Made by a program: the position numbers and the translations under genes. The notes below the pieces were generated by a model. The model made no database searches, was not told the origin of the DNA, and worked only from the letters and a program-made list of their open reading frames with translations. Shown piece after piece: positions 48,495-57,095 of a DNA stretch of 64,000 nucleotides (position 1 is its first letter; each line of letters begins with the position of its first letter). The DNA comes from Lichenibacterium dinghuense (GTDB lineage: Bacteria > Pseudomonadota > Alphaproteobacteria > Rhizobiales > Beijerinckiaceae). The stretch is taken from positions 2,801,501 through 2,865,500 of the forward strand of contig NZ_JAJLMN010000001.1 in NCBI RefSeq assembly GCF_021730615.1. The letters run 5' to 3'.

Positions 48495-48776
48495 ATGACC
48501 ACCGTCGTCGAAGACCGCGTCCTCGCCCGCATCGCTCTCGAGGCCGTGGCCTGGAACGGCTCGGCCCATCCGGCCGTGCTGGGCGACATCGCGCGGGGGC
48601 AGGCCGCGACCGCGCTGCGCGTGCTCGGCATCGCGGCGACGCCCGAGATCGTCCAGGCGGTGGCCGAGGACATCGCCGACATCATCGCCGACCCGGACCG
48701 TCTGGCGCGGGCGCGGGCGTCGGCGCCGCATCGGGGGGATCGGGCCGCGCAGCCGGGATGCCGCCTCGCGGCCTGA
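48495..48776 (+). CDS. Small hypothetical protein
   Basis: 93 residues, helical, with a start MTTVVEDRVLARIALEAVA and a GGAG ribosome site eight bases upstream. No signal peptide and no family that I recognise. The stretch ATPEIVQAVAEDIADIIAD looks like an amphipathic helix. The C-terminal 20 residues are polar and low in conservation. It is a single gene between the PsiF-like gene and the convergent efflux operon. Confidence 0.55.
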   Translation: MTTVVEDRVLARIALEAVAWNGSAHPAVLGDIARGQAATALRVLGIAATPEIVQAVAEDIADIIADPDRLARARASAPHRGDRAAQPGCRLAA

Positions 48777-48874
48777 GGCGTGCGCCCCGGCCCCACCGGG
48801 CCGGGGCGGCACTCCGGGATGACGGCCTCGGGCGGGGCGGTCTCGGCGGGACGCGACGGGTGCGTCCCGCACTC

Positions 48875-50509
48875 TCACGGCGCGTCGGGCTTGAGCGCGA
48901 GGTCGCCCTGCGGCACCGTCACGGCGGCGAGGTCGAGCGGCGGCACCGGCTTGTCCGGGAAGGTCGTCTCCCAGCCGCCGCCGAGCGCCTTGTAGAGCGC
49001 CACGAAGTCGGTCGAGATGTTGGCCGTGGCCTGGCTGAGGTTCACCTCGGCGCCGAGCACGTTCTGGCTGTTCTGCAGCACCGTGGTGAAGGTGTCGACG
49101 CCTTGCGTGTAACGGGTGCGCGCCAGCGCGAGGCCGCGCCGCGCGTCCGCTACTTGGCGCTGCAGGAAGGCGCGGCGCCCCTCGTCGCCCTTCAGCGCCG
49201 CCAGCGCGTTGACCACGTCGTGCCAGGCCTGGAGCACCGCCTTCTGGTACGCGATGGCGGCCTCCTGCTGGCGCGCCTGCACCAGCACGAGGTTCGACTT
49301 CAGCCGCCCGCCGTCGAAGATCGGGATCGAGATCGACGGCCCCACGTTCATGTATTGCAGCGAGTTGCCGCGGAACACCTTGTTGGGGTCGAGCGCGTTG
49401 AACTGCGGCGAGCCCGTGATGGTCACGGTGGGGAAGAACTCCGCCTCCGCGACGCCGATCTCCGCCACGGCGGCGTGGAGCTGCGCGTCCGCCACGCGGA
49501 TGTCGGGCCGGCGGATGATGAGGCTCGACGGCACGCCCACCGGCACCTTGGGCGGCACGGGCGGGATGGCCTTGGATGGCACGAGCTCCTGGGACAGCGT
49601 CAGCGGCGGCTCGGCCAGCAGCAGCCCGATGGCGTCGACCGCCTGGGTCTCCTGCTGCTGGAGCTGCGGGATGTTGGCGCGGATGCCTTCCACCTGCTGG
49701 GACGCGCTGGCCACGTCGAGGCCAGTGACGAGGCCGCCCTTGGCGCGCGTCCGCACGATGTCCAGGATGTCCTGGTTCACCTTGGCGTTGGCCTCCTGGA
49801 TGCGGATCTGCTCCTGGATGCCGCGCAACTGCACGTAGTCGCGCGCGAGCTCGGCCAGCACGGAGACCAGCGTCGAGCGCCGCTGCTCGGCGGACGCGTC
49901 CACCATGGCCTCCGAAGCCTCGATGTTGCGGCGGACGCGGCCCCACAGGTCGAGTTCCCAGGAGGCGTCGAAGCCCGCCGTGTAGCTCTCGAACGGGTTG
50001 CCGAGCGTGGATGCCGCGCTGCCGCCCGCGGCGCCCCCGGTGCCGCCGCCCGCGCCCGTGCCGCCCCCGCCGAAGGTGGAGGACGGGATCAGGCTGACGA
50101 TGCCGTTCTGGCTGTACTGCATCCGGTAGGCGTTGGAAGCGCTGTTCACCGTGGGCAGCGCGGCCGCCGCGGCGGTGCCGAGCTGCGCGCGGCTTTCGCG
50201 CAGGCGCAGGCTCGCGGTCTGCACGTCGAGGTTCTGCTCGGCGACGCGGGCCTCGAGCCTCGACAGGATCGGGTCGCGGAACACCCGCCACCATTGCGCG
50301 TCGGGCTCGGCCGAGGTCGTGCCGGCCAGCACCTTGAGCGGCGACTTCACCTTGGCGCCGTTGTCGAGGTAGCTCTTGCTTTCCACGATGGGCGGCAGCG
50401 GCGACACGTATTCGGGCCCCATCGTGCAGCCCGAGAGCGCGGCCGCGAGAACCGGCGCGGCGGAAGCCAGCAGCAGGACCGCGAGGGGGCGGGATCGCGT
50501 GGTCGACAT
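48875..50509 (-). CDS. Outer-membrane efflux lipoprotein (NodT/OprM family)
   Basis: 544 residues with a lipobox LSGC (Cys28) followed by TMGPEYVSP, the usual NodT/OprM start, and two OEP repeats (about 70-310 and 320-520). A 25-residue Gly/Thr/Ala-rich insert (GGGGTGAGGGTGGAAGG) sits in the first repeat, longer than usual. It forms the outer-membrane channel of the tripartite pump encoded just upstream. It is the last gene of the emrA-emrB-oprM-like operon, 2 bp after the inner-membrane pump stop. Confidence 0.9.
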   Translation of the reverse strand: MSTTRSRPLAVLLLASAAPVLAAALSGCTMGPEYVSPLPPIVESKSYLDNGAKVKSPLKVLAGTTSAEPDAQWWRVFRDPILSRLEARVAEQNLDVQTASLRLRESRAQLGTAAAAALPTVNSASNAYRMQYSQNGIVSLIPSSTFGGGGTGAGGGTGGAAGGSAASTLGNPFESYTAGFDASWELDLWGRVRRNIEASEAMVDASAEQRRSTLVSVLAELARDYVQLRGIQEQIRIQEANAKVNQDILDIVRTRAKGGLVTGLDVASASQQVEGIRANIPQLQQQETQAVDAIGLLLAEPPLTLSQELVPSKAIPPVPPKVPVGVPSSLIIRRPDIRVADAQLHAAVAEIGVAEAEFFPTVTITGSPQFNALDPNKVFRGNSLQYMNVGPSISIPIFDGGRLKSNLVLVQARQQEAAIAYQKAVLQAWHDVVNALAALKGDEGRRAFLQRQVADARRGLALARTRYTQGVDTFTTVLQNSQNVLGAEVNLSQATANISTDFVALYKALGGGWETTFPDKPVPPLDLAAVTVPQGDLALKPDAP

Positions 50510-50511
50510 GA

Positions 50512-52095
50512 TCAGTGGCCCCCGCCGCCGCCGCCCGCGGCGGTCTTCTTGGAGATGAAGAAGCACAGGGGCACCACCATGAACGCCACCACGGCCGAAT
50601 ATTGGAACACGTTGTTGTAGGCCAGCACGGCCGCCTGCTGCATGTACATCTGGTAGGTGTGCGACACGGCTTGGTCGTGCACCGAGCCCGCGGCGCGCCC
50701 GAGGGTGCGCAGCGTCGCCTCCGACTTCTGGATCAGCTCGTTGTAGCCCTGGTTCAGCGGCGTCATGAACTTCGACAGGTGGGCCTGGTCGGCCTGGCGC
50801 CGCTCCGTCACGAGGGCGGTCGCGACCGAGATGCCGACCGCGCCCCCCACGTTGCGGAACATGGAGAACAGCGCCGCCCCGTCCGAGCGGTACTTCTGCG
50901 GCAGCGTCAGGTACGCGATGGTCGAGATCGGAACGAACAGGAAGCCCAGCGCCGCCGTCTGGAACGAGCGCATCTTCACCAGCGTCCAATAGTCGATGGT
51001 GACCGTCAGGCGGCTCGAATACATGAGCGCGAAGCCCATGATGGTGAAGCCCGTCATCACGATGTAGCGCGTCGGCACGACCTTCATCAGCCGCCCGACG
51101 ATGGGGATCAGCATGATGACGACGATGCCGCCCGGCGACAGGATGAGGCCCGACAGCAGCGCCGTGTAGCCGAGCTGCTGCTGTGAGAACTGCGGGATCA
51201 GCACCGCGGAGGCGTACAGGATCATGCCCATGGCGGCGATCAGCACGCAGCCCATGGCGAAGTTCTTGTCGGTGAACACGTCGAGGTTGATGATCGGCTT
51301 CTTGGCGGTCAGCAGCCAGCAGATGGCCCCGAAGATGCCGATGAAGGCCAGCACCGACATGATGACGATGAAGCGCGAGCCGAACCAGTCGTCGTCCTCG
51401 CCGCGGTCGAGCGCGATCTGCATGCAGCCGAGGCCGAGGCTGATCAGCGCGAGGCCGACGTAGTCGATGCCGCGACTCTTCTTGGCGCTCTTCTCCTTCT
51501 CCCACGGCGGGTCCTCGACCAGGACGAAGTTGGCGAACACCGCCACGGCGCCAAAGGGGATATTGACGAAGAAGATCCAGCGCCAGTCGAGGTGCTCGAT
51601 GAGGTAGCCGCCGAGCGTCGGCCCGAGCACCGGCGCCACGATGGTGGCGATGGCCGTCACCGCGAAGGCGGCGCTGCGCTTCGCGGGCGGGAAGGTGTCG
51701 AGGATGATGGCCTGCTGGTTCGGCTGCAGCCCCCCGCCGAAGAAGCCCTGGAAGGCGCGGAAGATCACGAGCTGCCCGAGGCTCTGTGAGATGCCGCACA
51801 GGAACGAGAACACCGTGAACATCGTCAGGCAGATGATGAAGTAGCGCTTGCGCCCGATCGTGTCCGACAGCCAGCCCGCGATGGTGAGCACGATGCCGTT
51901 GGCGACGAGGTAGGAGGTCAGCGCGTAGGTGGCCTCGTCGGACGAGGCCGCGAGCGTGCCGGCGATGTAGGGCAGCGCCACGTTGACGATGGTGGTGTCC
52001 AGGATCTCCATGAAGGCCGCCAGCGTCACCGCCAGCGCGATGAGCCAGGGATTGTAGGAGGGCTTCCAGCCGCCCGCGGCGCCGGCGTCGCTCAT
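50512..52095 (-). CDS. Multidrug MFS efflux pump, DHA2 family (EmrB-like)
   Basis: 527 residues, about fourteen membrane segments, with the DHA2 start FMEILDTTIVNVALPYIAG, motif A LSDTIGRKRYF and motif C APVLGPTLGGYL. It exports hydrophobic compounds by proton antiport, with the HlyD-type adaptor and outer-membrane factor of the same operon. The start overlaps the adaptor stop (ATGA). The last residues are a Gly-rich tail of about nine amino acids. Confidence 0.92.
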   Translation of the reverse strand: MSDAGAAGGWKPSYNPWLIALAVTLAAFMEILDTTIVNVALPYIAGTLAASSDEATYALTSYLVANGIVLTIAGWLSDTIGRKRYFIICLTMFTVFSFLCGISQSLGQLVIFRAFQGFFGGGLQPNQQAIILDTFPPAKRSAAFAVTAIATIVAPVLGPTLGGYLIEHLDWRWIFFVNIPFGAVAVFANFVLVEDPPWEKEKSAKKSRGIDYVGLALISLGLGCMQIALDRGEDDDWFGSRFIVIMSVLAFIGIFGAICWLLTAKKPIINLDVFTDKNFAMGCVLIAAMGMILYASAVLIPQFSQQQLGYTALLSGLILSPGGIVVIMLIPIVGRLMKVVPTRYIVMTGFTIMGFALMYSSRLTVTIDYWTLVKMRSFQTAALGFLFVPISTIAYLTLPQKYRSDGAALFSMFRNVGGAVGISVATALVTERRQADQAHLSKFMTPLNQGYNELIQKSEATLRTLGRAAGSVHDQAVSHTYQMYMQQAAVLAYNNVFQYSAVVAFMVVPLCFFISKKTAAGGGGGGH

Positions 52096-53576
52096 TTGAG
52101 GATCACCGTCGGCTCGCAGCTGAGGCCCAGCGGCACCGGGATCTTGGGGTCGAGGCCGGAGTCGATCACGATCTTGACCGGCACGCGCTGCACGATCTTG
52201 ACGAAGTTGCCGGTGGCGTTCTCGGCCGGGAAGGCGGAGAACTTCGAGCCCGAGCCCTTCTGGATCGAGTCGACGTGGCCCGTCAGCTTGAGGTTCGGAT
52301 AGGCGTCGATCGAGATGGTCGCGGTGGCGCCCTGCACCATGCCGTCGAGCTCCGTCTCCTTGTAGTTGGCCGTCACCCACAGGTCGGGCGTCACCAGCGA
52401 CATGATCTGCGTGCCGGAGGTGACGTAGTTGCCGGCGTCGACGTTGCGGCGGGTCACCCAGCCGTCCTGGGCGGCGCGCACCACGGTGAATTCGAGGTTG
52501 AGCTCGGCGTTGTCGAGCTGTGCCTGCGCCTGCTCGGCCTGGCCCTGGAGCTGGTCGACCTGCTGCTGCGACTGGCCGATGTTCTGCTGCACGGGCTCGG
52601 CCTGCGTCACGCGCGCCTGGGCCTGCGCCACCGAGGCTTCGGCCTGCTGCTGGCCCGCCTGGGTCGTGTCGACCTCCTGCTGGGTCGTGGCCTGCTTGGG
52701 CAGGTTGATCTGGCGGCGGTTGTTCGACTCCTGCAGCGTCAGGTTCGCCTTGGCGGACAGGAGGTTCGCCTGGGCGAGCTGCAGCGCCGCCGGGAAGTTC
52801 TTCTTGGCGATCTCGACGCCGAGCTTCTGCTGCTGGATCTGCGCCTTCAGCGCGTCGAGGTTGCCCCTGGCCTGGTCGCGCGAATAGGTGAAGGGGCGCG
52901 GGTCGATGTGGATCAGCGGATCGCCCTTGTGGACGAACTGGTTGTCGACCACGTCGAGCGACACGACCTGACCCGACACGCGCGGCGCCACGGCCACGAC
53001 GTAGCCGTCCGTGTAGGCGTCGTCGGTCTCCGCCTTCCCCTTGTGGGAGAAGTAGTAGTAGACGAAGAATCCGATCAGCAGCACCGCCGCCGCCACGGCG
53101 ATGGTGATGATCAGCGGGCGGCGGCTCTTGCGGCGCTTCTGCGACTCGTCCTCGCCGTCATCGCCCTTCTGGCCGCCCTTCGCGTCCTCGCCCTTCTTGT
53201 CCTTGTCGGCGGCCTTCTTGTCGCCGCGGTCCCCGTCCTTGCGGTCGTCCTGATCGTCCCCGTCGTCGTCCGACGCGTCGCGCTTCCTGCGGTCGTCCCG
53301 GCGGGGCGCCTCGTCGCGCCGCTCGCTCCGGCGGTCGTCGTCGCGGTCCCGGCCGCGGTTCCCGCCGCGCCGTGAGCGGTCGTCGCCCTCGTCCTGGTCG
53401 TCGTCCCGGTCCTCGTCGAGGTCGCGCGCGTGCTCGGCGCCGCGGCCGCCCGAGCGGCGGTCGCCGTTGCGGCCGTTCCCGCGGCCGATCTCCAGCACGT
53501 CCCGCCGGGCGCGGCGGCGGGGCGGTGCGCGGTCGTCGTCCTGCGCGTGGGCCTCGTCGGCGTCGCTCGGGGTCAT
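52092..53576 (-). CDS. HlyD/EmrA-type membrane fusion protein with a long charged N-terminal tail
   Basis: 494 residues. Residues 1-153 are an extreme low-complexity tail made almost only of Asp, Arg, Lys, Gly and Glu; 154-176 is one membrane segment (PLIITIAVAAAVLLIGFFVY); then the biotinyl-lipoyl domain (VAPRVSGQVVSLDVVDNQFV), a Gln/Ala-rich coiled-coil hairpin (about 240-340) and the beta-barrel. The tail would be cytoplasmic and is several times longer than in EmrA. First gene of the efflux operon and divergent from the TetR regulator. Confidence 0.9.
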   Translation of the reverse strand: MTPSDADEAHAQDDDRAPPRRRARRDVLEIGRGNGRNGDRRSGGRGAEHARDLDEDRDDDQDEGDDRSRRGGNRGRDRDDDRRSERRDEAPRRDDRRKRDASDDDGDDQDDRKDGDRGDKKAADKDKKGEDAKGGQKGDDGEDESQKRRKSRRPLIITIAVAAAVLLIGFFVYYYFSHKGKAETDDAYTDGYVVAVAPRVSGQVVSLDVVDNQFVHKGDPLIHIDPRPFTYSRDQARGNLDALKAQIQQQKLGVEIAKKNFPAALQLAQANLLSAKANLTLQESNNRRQINLPKQATTQQEVDTTQAGQQQAEASVAQAQARVTQAEPVQQNIGQSQQQVDQLQGQAEQAQAQLDNAELNLEFTVVRAAQDGWVTRRNVDAGNYVTSGTQIMSLVTPDLWVTANYKETELDGMVQGATATISIDAYPNLKLTGHVDSIQKGSGSKFSAFPAENATGNFVKIVQRVPVKIVIDSGLDPKIPVPLGLSCEPTVILK

Positions 53577-53658
53577 CGTGGGTCTTCCAGGGGGCAGTCT
53601 CGCCGGCCGGCGAGGCTAGGCGCCGCCGACGGCCACTTGTAGGCTGGGACGCGCGTAA

Positions 53659-53676
53659 CCGAACCGGCGGGTTCGG
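53659..53676. promoter_or_regulatory. Candidate TetR operator CCGAACC-N4-GGTTCGG
   Basis: A perfect 7-bp inverted repeat with a 4-base centre (GGCG) lies between the divergent efflux operon and the tetR gene, a typical size and place for a TetR family operator. TATAAG (53678-53683) beside it may be a -10 box for tetR, so binding would block both promoters. Confidence 0.65.
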
Positions 53677-53691
53677 ATATAAGGCGAGCGG

Positions 53692-54351
53692 ATGGGTGCG
53701 AAGTCAAGCGACCCCACGGGCCTGTCCCACAATGATCCAACCCCTGTGCCCCGCGGGGCACGCCGGCGCGAGGAGATCGTGGCCGTGGCCGAGGCCGTGT
53801 TCCTGGCGCAGGGCTTCGCCGAGACCACGATGCGCGATGTCGCGGCGCGGGCCGGCGCCTCCAAGGAGACGCTGTACCGGCACTTCGCCGGCAAGGAGGG
53901 GCTCTTCGCCGAGGTGGTGAGCAACCGCGCGCGGCTGCTGCGCGGCCGGCTCGACGCCGACCTCGGACGGCCCAACGCCATGGCCGAGATCCTGCGCGAC
54001 CTCGGGATCAACCTGCTCGAAGCCATGACCAGCCCGGAGGTGACGGCGCTGCTGCGGCTCGTGGTGGCGGAGGCGCCCCGCGACCCCGCCATCGGCCGCA
54101 TCTTCTACGCGCTGGGGCCCGAGCGCACGCGGGAGCGGCTGACCGAATACCTCGAAGCGGCGCGGGGGCGCGGCGAGTTCGGCGGCCGGGACGCGGGCCT
54201 GGCCGCCAGCATCTTCCTCGGCGCCGTGACGTCGCAGTGCCACACGTCGCGGCTCGTGCTGCAGGACCCGCCGCCGATGGAGCGGGCCGAGATCGAGGAG
54301 CGCGTCGACGAGGTCGTGGCCATGTTCGTCGGGCACTACGGGGCGCGGTGA
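53692..54351 (+). CDS. TetR family transcriptional regulator of the efflux operon
   Basis: 219 residues: helix-turn-helix in the N-terminal third (EIVAVAEAVFLAQGFAETTM then AGASKETLYRHFAGKEGLF) and a ligand-binding domain of the AefR-like type. It is divergent from emrA and very likely represses it. The ATG at 53692 is only about 10 bases after TATAAG, which would make the mRNA nearly leaderless; a GTG at 53746 is a later start choice that keeps the whole HTH. Confidence 0.92.
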   Translation: MGAKSSDPTGLSHNDPTPVPRGARRREEIVAVAEAVFLAQGFAETTMRDVAARAGASKETLYRHFAGKEGLFAEVVSNRARLLRGRLDADLGRPNAMAEILRDLGINLLEAMTSPEVTALLRLVVAEAPRDPAIGRIFYALGPERTRERLTEYLEAARGRGEFGGRDAGLAASIFLGAVTSQCHTSRLVLQDPPPMERAEIEERVDEVVAMFVGHYGAR

Positions 54352-54431
54352 CGCGGCAGCCGGGCCACCTGGATCTTCAACGGGAGCGCGACATATGCCC
54401 TTCGCTTCAGTTCAGATCGCGAGACGCCCGC

Positions 54432-54704
54432 ATGGTCCGACCCGTCCTCCTCGCCAGCTTCGCCGTCGCGGCCTGCCTCCGCCCGGCCTCGGCCGAGACC
54501 GTCGTGAAGGGGCCGGGCGATCTGTCGATCAACTGCGACGACTTCCGCCTGTACCCGAACGGCACCATCGAGGCGGACAAGGACGCGACCCTGGTCTATC
54601 CCGACAAGAAGGGCTCCTTCGCGGACGCCACCTTCGGCCCCAAGGTGTATTCGTCGGGCGGCATCGACCTCGGCGAATGGGTCAACAAAAGTTGCAAGAA
54701 GTGA
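54432..54704 (+). CDS. Small exported hypothetical protein
   Basis: 90 residues with a signal peptide (1-21, cleavage after ASA) and a mature part with two Cys (INCDDFRLY and NKSCKK) that could form a disulfide. The body (LYPNGTIEADKDATLVYPDK) is beta-rich. I do not recognise the family. It begins 80 bp after the tetR gene on the same strand. Confidence 0.6.
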   Translation: MVRPVLLASFAVAACLRPASAETVVKGPGDLSINCDDFRLYPNGTIEADKDATLVYPDKKGSFADATFGPKVYSSGGIDLGEWVNKSCKK

Positions 54705-54936
54705 CGCGAAACATGGGCGTTGCGCGGATGGGCGGGCGGGTCTAATTTCACTCGCAAGACGTGCAATCGTCGGGTCGAACCTCAGTCGCCTCGCTGACCA
54801 CTCGCCCTACCCGGGAAAGCGGATCTCGTCAGCACCGCCCGCCGTTTCGGCGGTCCGCCGCCGACCGTCGCCCGCCCTGTCCCGCTTCCACCGAGCGACC
54901 GTCGCGCCCCATCCCTCCGGATCCGAGGTGCGATCC

Positions 54937-55734
54937 ATGTCCCTGTCCATGCCGTCCAGCCTCGCCGGGCGCCTGCCCGCCGCCGTCCCGGTCCGCGCCG
55001 TCACGGTCGACGACATCCGCGCGGCGCTCCGCGCCGGCCTCGCCGACTTCATGGCCATGCCGACGCACGTGATCTTCCTCGTGGTGATCTACCCCGTGAT
55101 CGGCATGATCATCGCCCGCCTCACGGTGGACGGCGACCTGCTGCCGCTGGCCTATCCGCTGTCGGCCGGCTTCGCCCTTCTCGGCCCCTTCGCGGCGCTG
55201 GGCACCTACGAGCTGAGCCGGCGGCGGGAGCGCGGCGAGGCGCCGACCTGGCACGACGCGCTCGACGCCCTGCGCCGGCCGGGCGCGCCCGCCATCGCGG
55301 CGCTGGCGCTGGTGCAGCTCGGCATCTTCGTGGCCTGGATCGCCACCGCGCAGCTCCTGTTCACGGCGCTGGCCGGCGACCAGCACCCGCAGTCGGTCGG
55401 CGACCTGCTCCGCTTCGCCTTCGGCACGCCGGCCGGCTGGACCCTGGTGGTGCTCGGCAACGGGCTCGGCGCGCTCTTCGCCGCCCTGGCCTTCGCGCTG
55501 GCCGTGGTGTCGCTGCCGCTGCTGCTCGACCGGGGCGGCACCGCGACGGATGCCGTGCGGACCTCGCTCCGCGCCGTGCGGGCCAGCCCCGGCCCGATGG
55601 CGCTGTGGGGCTTCATCGTGGCGGCGGTGCTGTTCGTGGGCTGCCTGCCCGTCTTCGTCGGGCTGGCGGTGGCGCTGCCGGTGCTCGGCCACGCCACCTG
55701 GCACCTGTACCGCCGCGCCGTGCCGGCGGCCTGA
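54937..55734 (+). CDS. DUF2189 integral membrane protein
   Basis: 265 residues with six hydrophobic segments, beginning VRAVTVDDIRAALRAGLADF, the DUF2189 start, and ending GLAVALPVLGHATWHLYRRA, its most typical block. The family is common in Proteobacteria and has no assigned function; some members sit near respiratory genes. The ATG at 54937 has GAGG about 8 bases upstream. The stop abuts that of the next, convergent gene with no gap. Confidence 0.88.
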   Translation: MSLSMPSSLAGRLPAAVPVRAVTVDDIRAALRAGLADFMAMPTHVIFLVVIYPVIGMIIARLTVDGDLLPLAYPLSAGFALLGPFAALGTYELSRRRERGEAPTWHDALDALRRPGAPAIAALALVQLGIFVAWIATAQLLFTALAGDQHPQSVGDLLRFAFGTPAGWTLVVLGNGLGALFAALAFALAVVSLPLLLDRGGTATDAVRTSLRAVRASPGPMALWGFIVAAVLFVGCLPVFVGLAVALPVLGHATWHLYRRAVPAA

Positions 55735-56166
55735 TCAGGCGTCCACCCTCTGGACCCGGGCGGGGTCGACCCTGCCCTGGGGCACCATCACCACGGCGCG
55801 GCGGAAGGCGTTCTCCAGCGCCCGCTCGACGTTGGTGGCGCTGGTGCGCACCGAACTCTCCATGGCGACGTCGCCGATCTCGACCCAGTCGCGGCCGACG
55901 CGGACGTCGAGCCGCCGCTCGCCCAGCGTCGCCGAGGTCAGCGTCGCGTGGAACAGCGAGCGCTCGGTGAGGTCGTCGGTCTGCGTCGGCGAGAAGTCGA
56001 TCAGCCAGCCGCTGTGGCGGAGGCGGTTGTCGCGCGCCGCGAGGCCGGACAGGCGCGCCTTGAGGTCCGCGATGAAGTTCGCGTCGCGGATCTGGAGGCG
56101 GCCCGCATAGGTCGCGCGCCCCTGGTGCTCGCCGAAGATGCGGATGAACTTGGTGGCGTCGTCCAC
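55735..56166 (-). CDS. Hypothetical protein
   Basis: 143 residues from a GTG with GGAG 8 bases upstream. Soluble, with no signal peptide; the sequence is beta-rich (ATYAGRLQIRDANF, RRLDVRVGRDWVEIGDVAM). I do not recognise the family. It is the most downstream of four small minus-strand genes between the DUF2189 and MATE genes. It ends exactly where the DUF2189 gene ends. Confidence 0.55.
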   Translation of the reverse strand: MDDATKFIRIFGEHQGRATYAGRLQIRDANFIADLKARLSGLAARDNRLRHSGWLIDFSPTQTDDLTERSLFHATLTSATLGERRLDVRVGRDWVEIGDVAMESSVRTSATNVERALENAFRRAVVMVPQGRVDPARVQRVDA

Positions 56167-56215
56167 GTCGATGCTCCGTTGGAGGTCAGGAAGGATCGGG
56201 CCGTCCGGCCGCGGG

Positions 56216-56350
56216 CTACTTGGCGGCCGAGGTGCCGCCCGCGGGGTTGAAGGCCGGGAAGTATTCGTGGCTCGCGAAGAGCAGCGCCGCGATCGCCACG
56301 ATGAGGATGACCAGGATGTAGCCCGCCCCGCCGCCGATTCTGTTGATCAT
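56216..56350 (-). CDS. Very small single-pass membrane protein
   Basis: 44 residues; one membrane helix (GYILVILIVAIAALLFAS) with a short polar N-terminus and a C-terminal tail of about 16 residues. GGAGG is placed 6 bases upstream of the ATG, which sets the start against longer open frames. Function unknown. Confidence 0.55.
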   Translation of the reverse strand: MINRIGGGAGYILVILIVAIAALLFASHEYFPAFNPAGGTSAAK

Positions 56351-56421
56351 CCCGCCCTCCGCCCCTCGCTCGTGCCCGGTGGCGGCCAACGCGCCGCGCG
56401 GCGGGGAGTTGCGGGCCCGCG

Positions 56422-56556
56422 TCACCGGGTGATCGGCGGCGCGCCGGCGGGCACCGGCAGGGTCGGGAACAGGGCGTGGTCCAGGAGGAGCCACAGCAGG
56501 ATCGCGAGCGCGACCACGCCCACGACATACCAGATGCGTCGGTCGACGGACGTCAT
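56422..56556 (-). CDS. Second very small single-pass membrane protein
   Basis: 44 residues: MTSVDRRIWYVVGVVALAIL, then LWLLLDHALFPTLPVPAG and a short tail. The start is preceded by GGGGAGG at 6 bases. One membrane helix, Arg-rich N-terminus, so probably N-in. Same length, strand and topology as the membrane protein 71 bp downstream, but no sequence similarity that I can see. Function unknown. Confidence 0.5.
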   Translation of the reverse strand: MTSVDRRIWYVVGVVALAILLWLLLDHALFPTLPVPAGAPPITR

Positions 56557-56674
56557 GGCGAGCCTCCCCGTGGTCCCGGAATCGCAACGCCGGGGCGGGA
56601 GAGTCGATCCGTCGGGCGGCCGGTTTCGTCCGGCGGCGCAACGGCCCGGGGGAGGGGCCGGCCGGGGGGCGGGT

Positions 56675-56923
56675 TCAGCCGAGGTCGGCGCGCGGCCCCG
56701 TCTCGCCGCTGACGTCCATCATGAGGCGGTAGACGATGCCACCGGCCTCGTCCCTCGCGACGCAGGCGATGATGGTCCGCCCGACCGTGGGGGACCCGTA
56801 GAACAGGTCGAAGGTGAGTTTTCGCGCCTCGTCGATCACCTCGTGGACGCTCGCGAGCGTGGTCCCGTCGTCGTCGCGGTACACGCGGTCGCCGTCGTCG
56901 GTGTCGAAGAAGTAGCGAGGCAA
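56675..56923 (-). CDS. DUF6894 small protein, TTG start
   Basis: 82 residues. PRYFFDTDDGDRVYRDDDGT is the DUF6894 start; relatives begin MPRYFFD, so the TTG at 56923 is the natural start, and AAGGAG lies 8-9 bases upstream. The longer frame to 56989 adds 22 unrelated residues. DUF6894 proteins are small, numerous in Rhizobiales and without assigned function. Confidence 0.78.
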   Translation of the reverse strand: MPRYFFDTDDGDRVYRDDDGTTLASVHEVIDEARKLTFDLFYGSPTVGRTIIACVARDEAGGIVYRLMMDVSGETGPRADLG

Positions 56924-57095
56924 CCGGCGATCTCCTTCGGCCACGGCCCGGGGAGCACAGCGGTTAGAGGGTCGGGCGGAATCGCGCATTCACCTATGTG
57001 GCCCGAGGGCGGGACCGGCCACGTTCGAGGCACCGCGGGGGGAGGCGGCCCGATGCGCCATGGCGCTCCGCGCGCCGCCCCTGTAGGAAAGTGCG

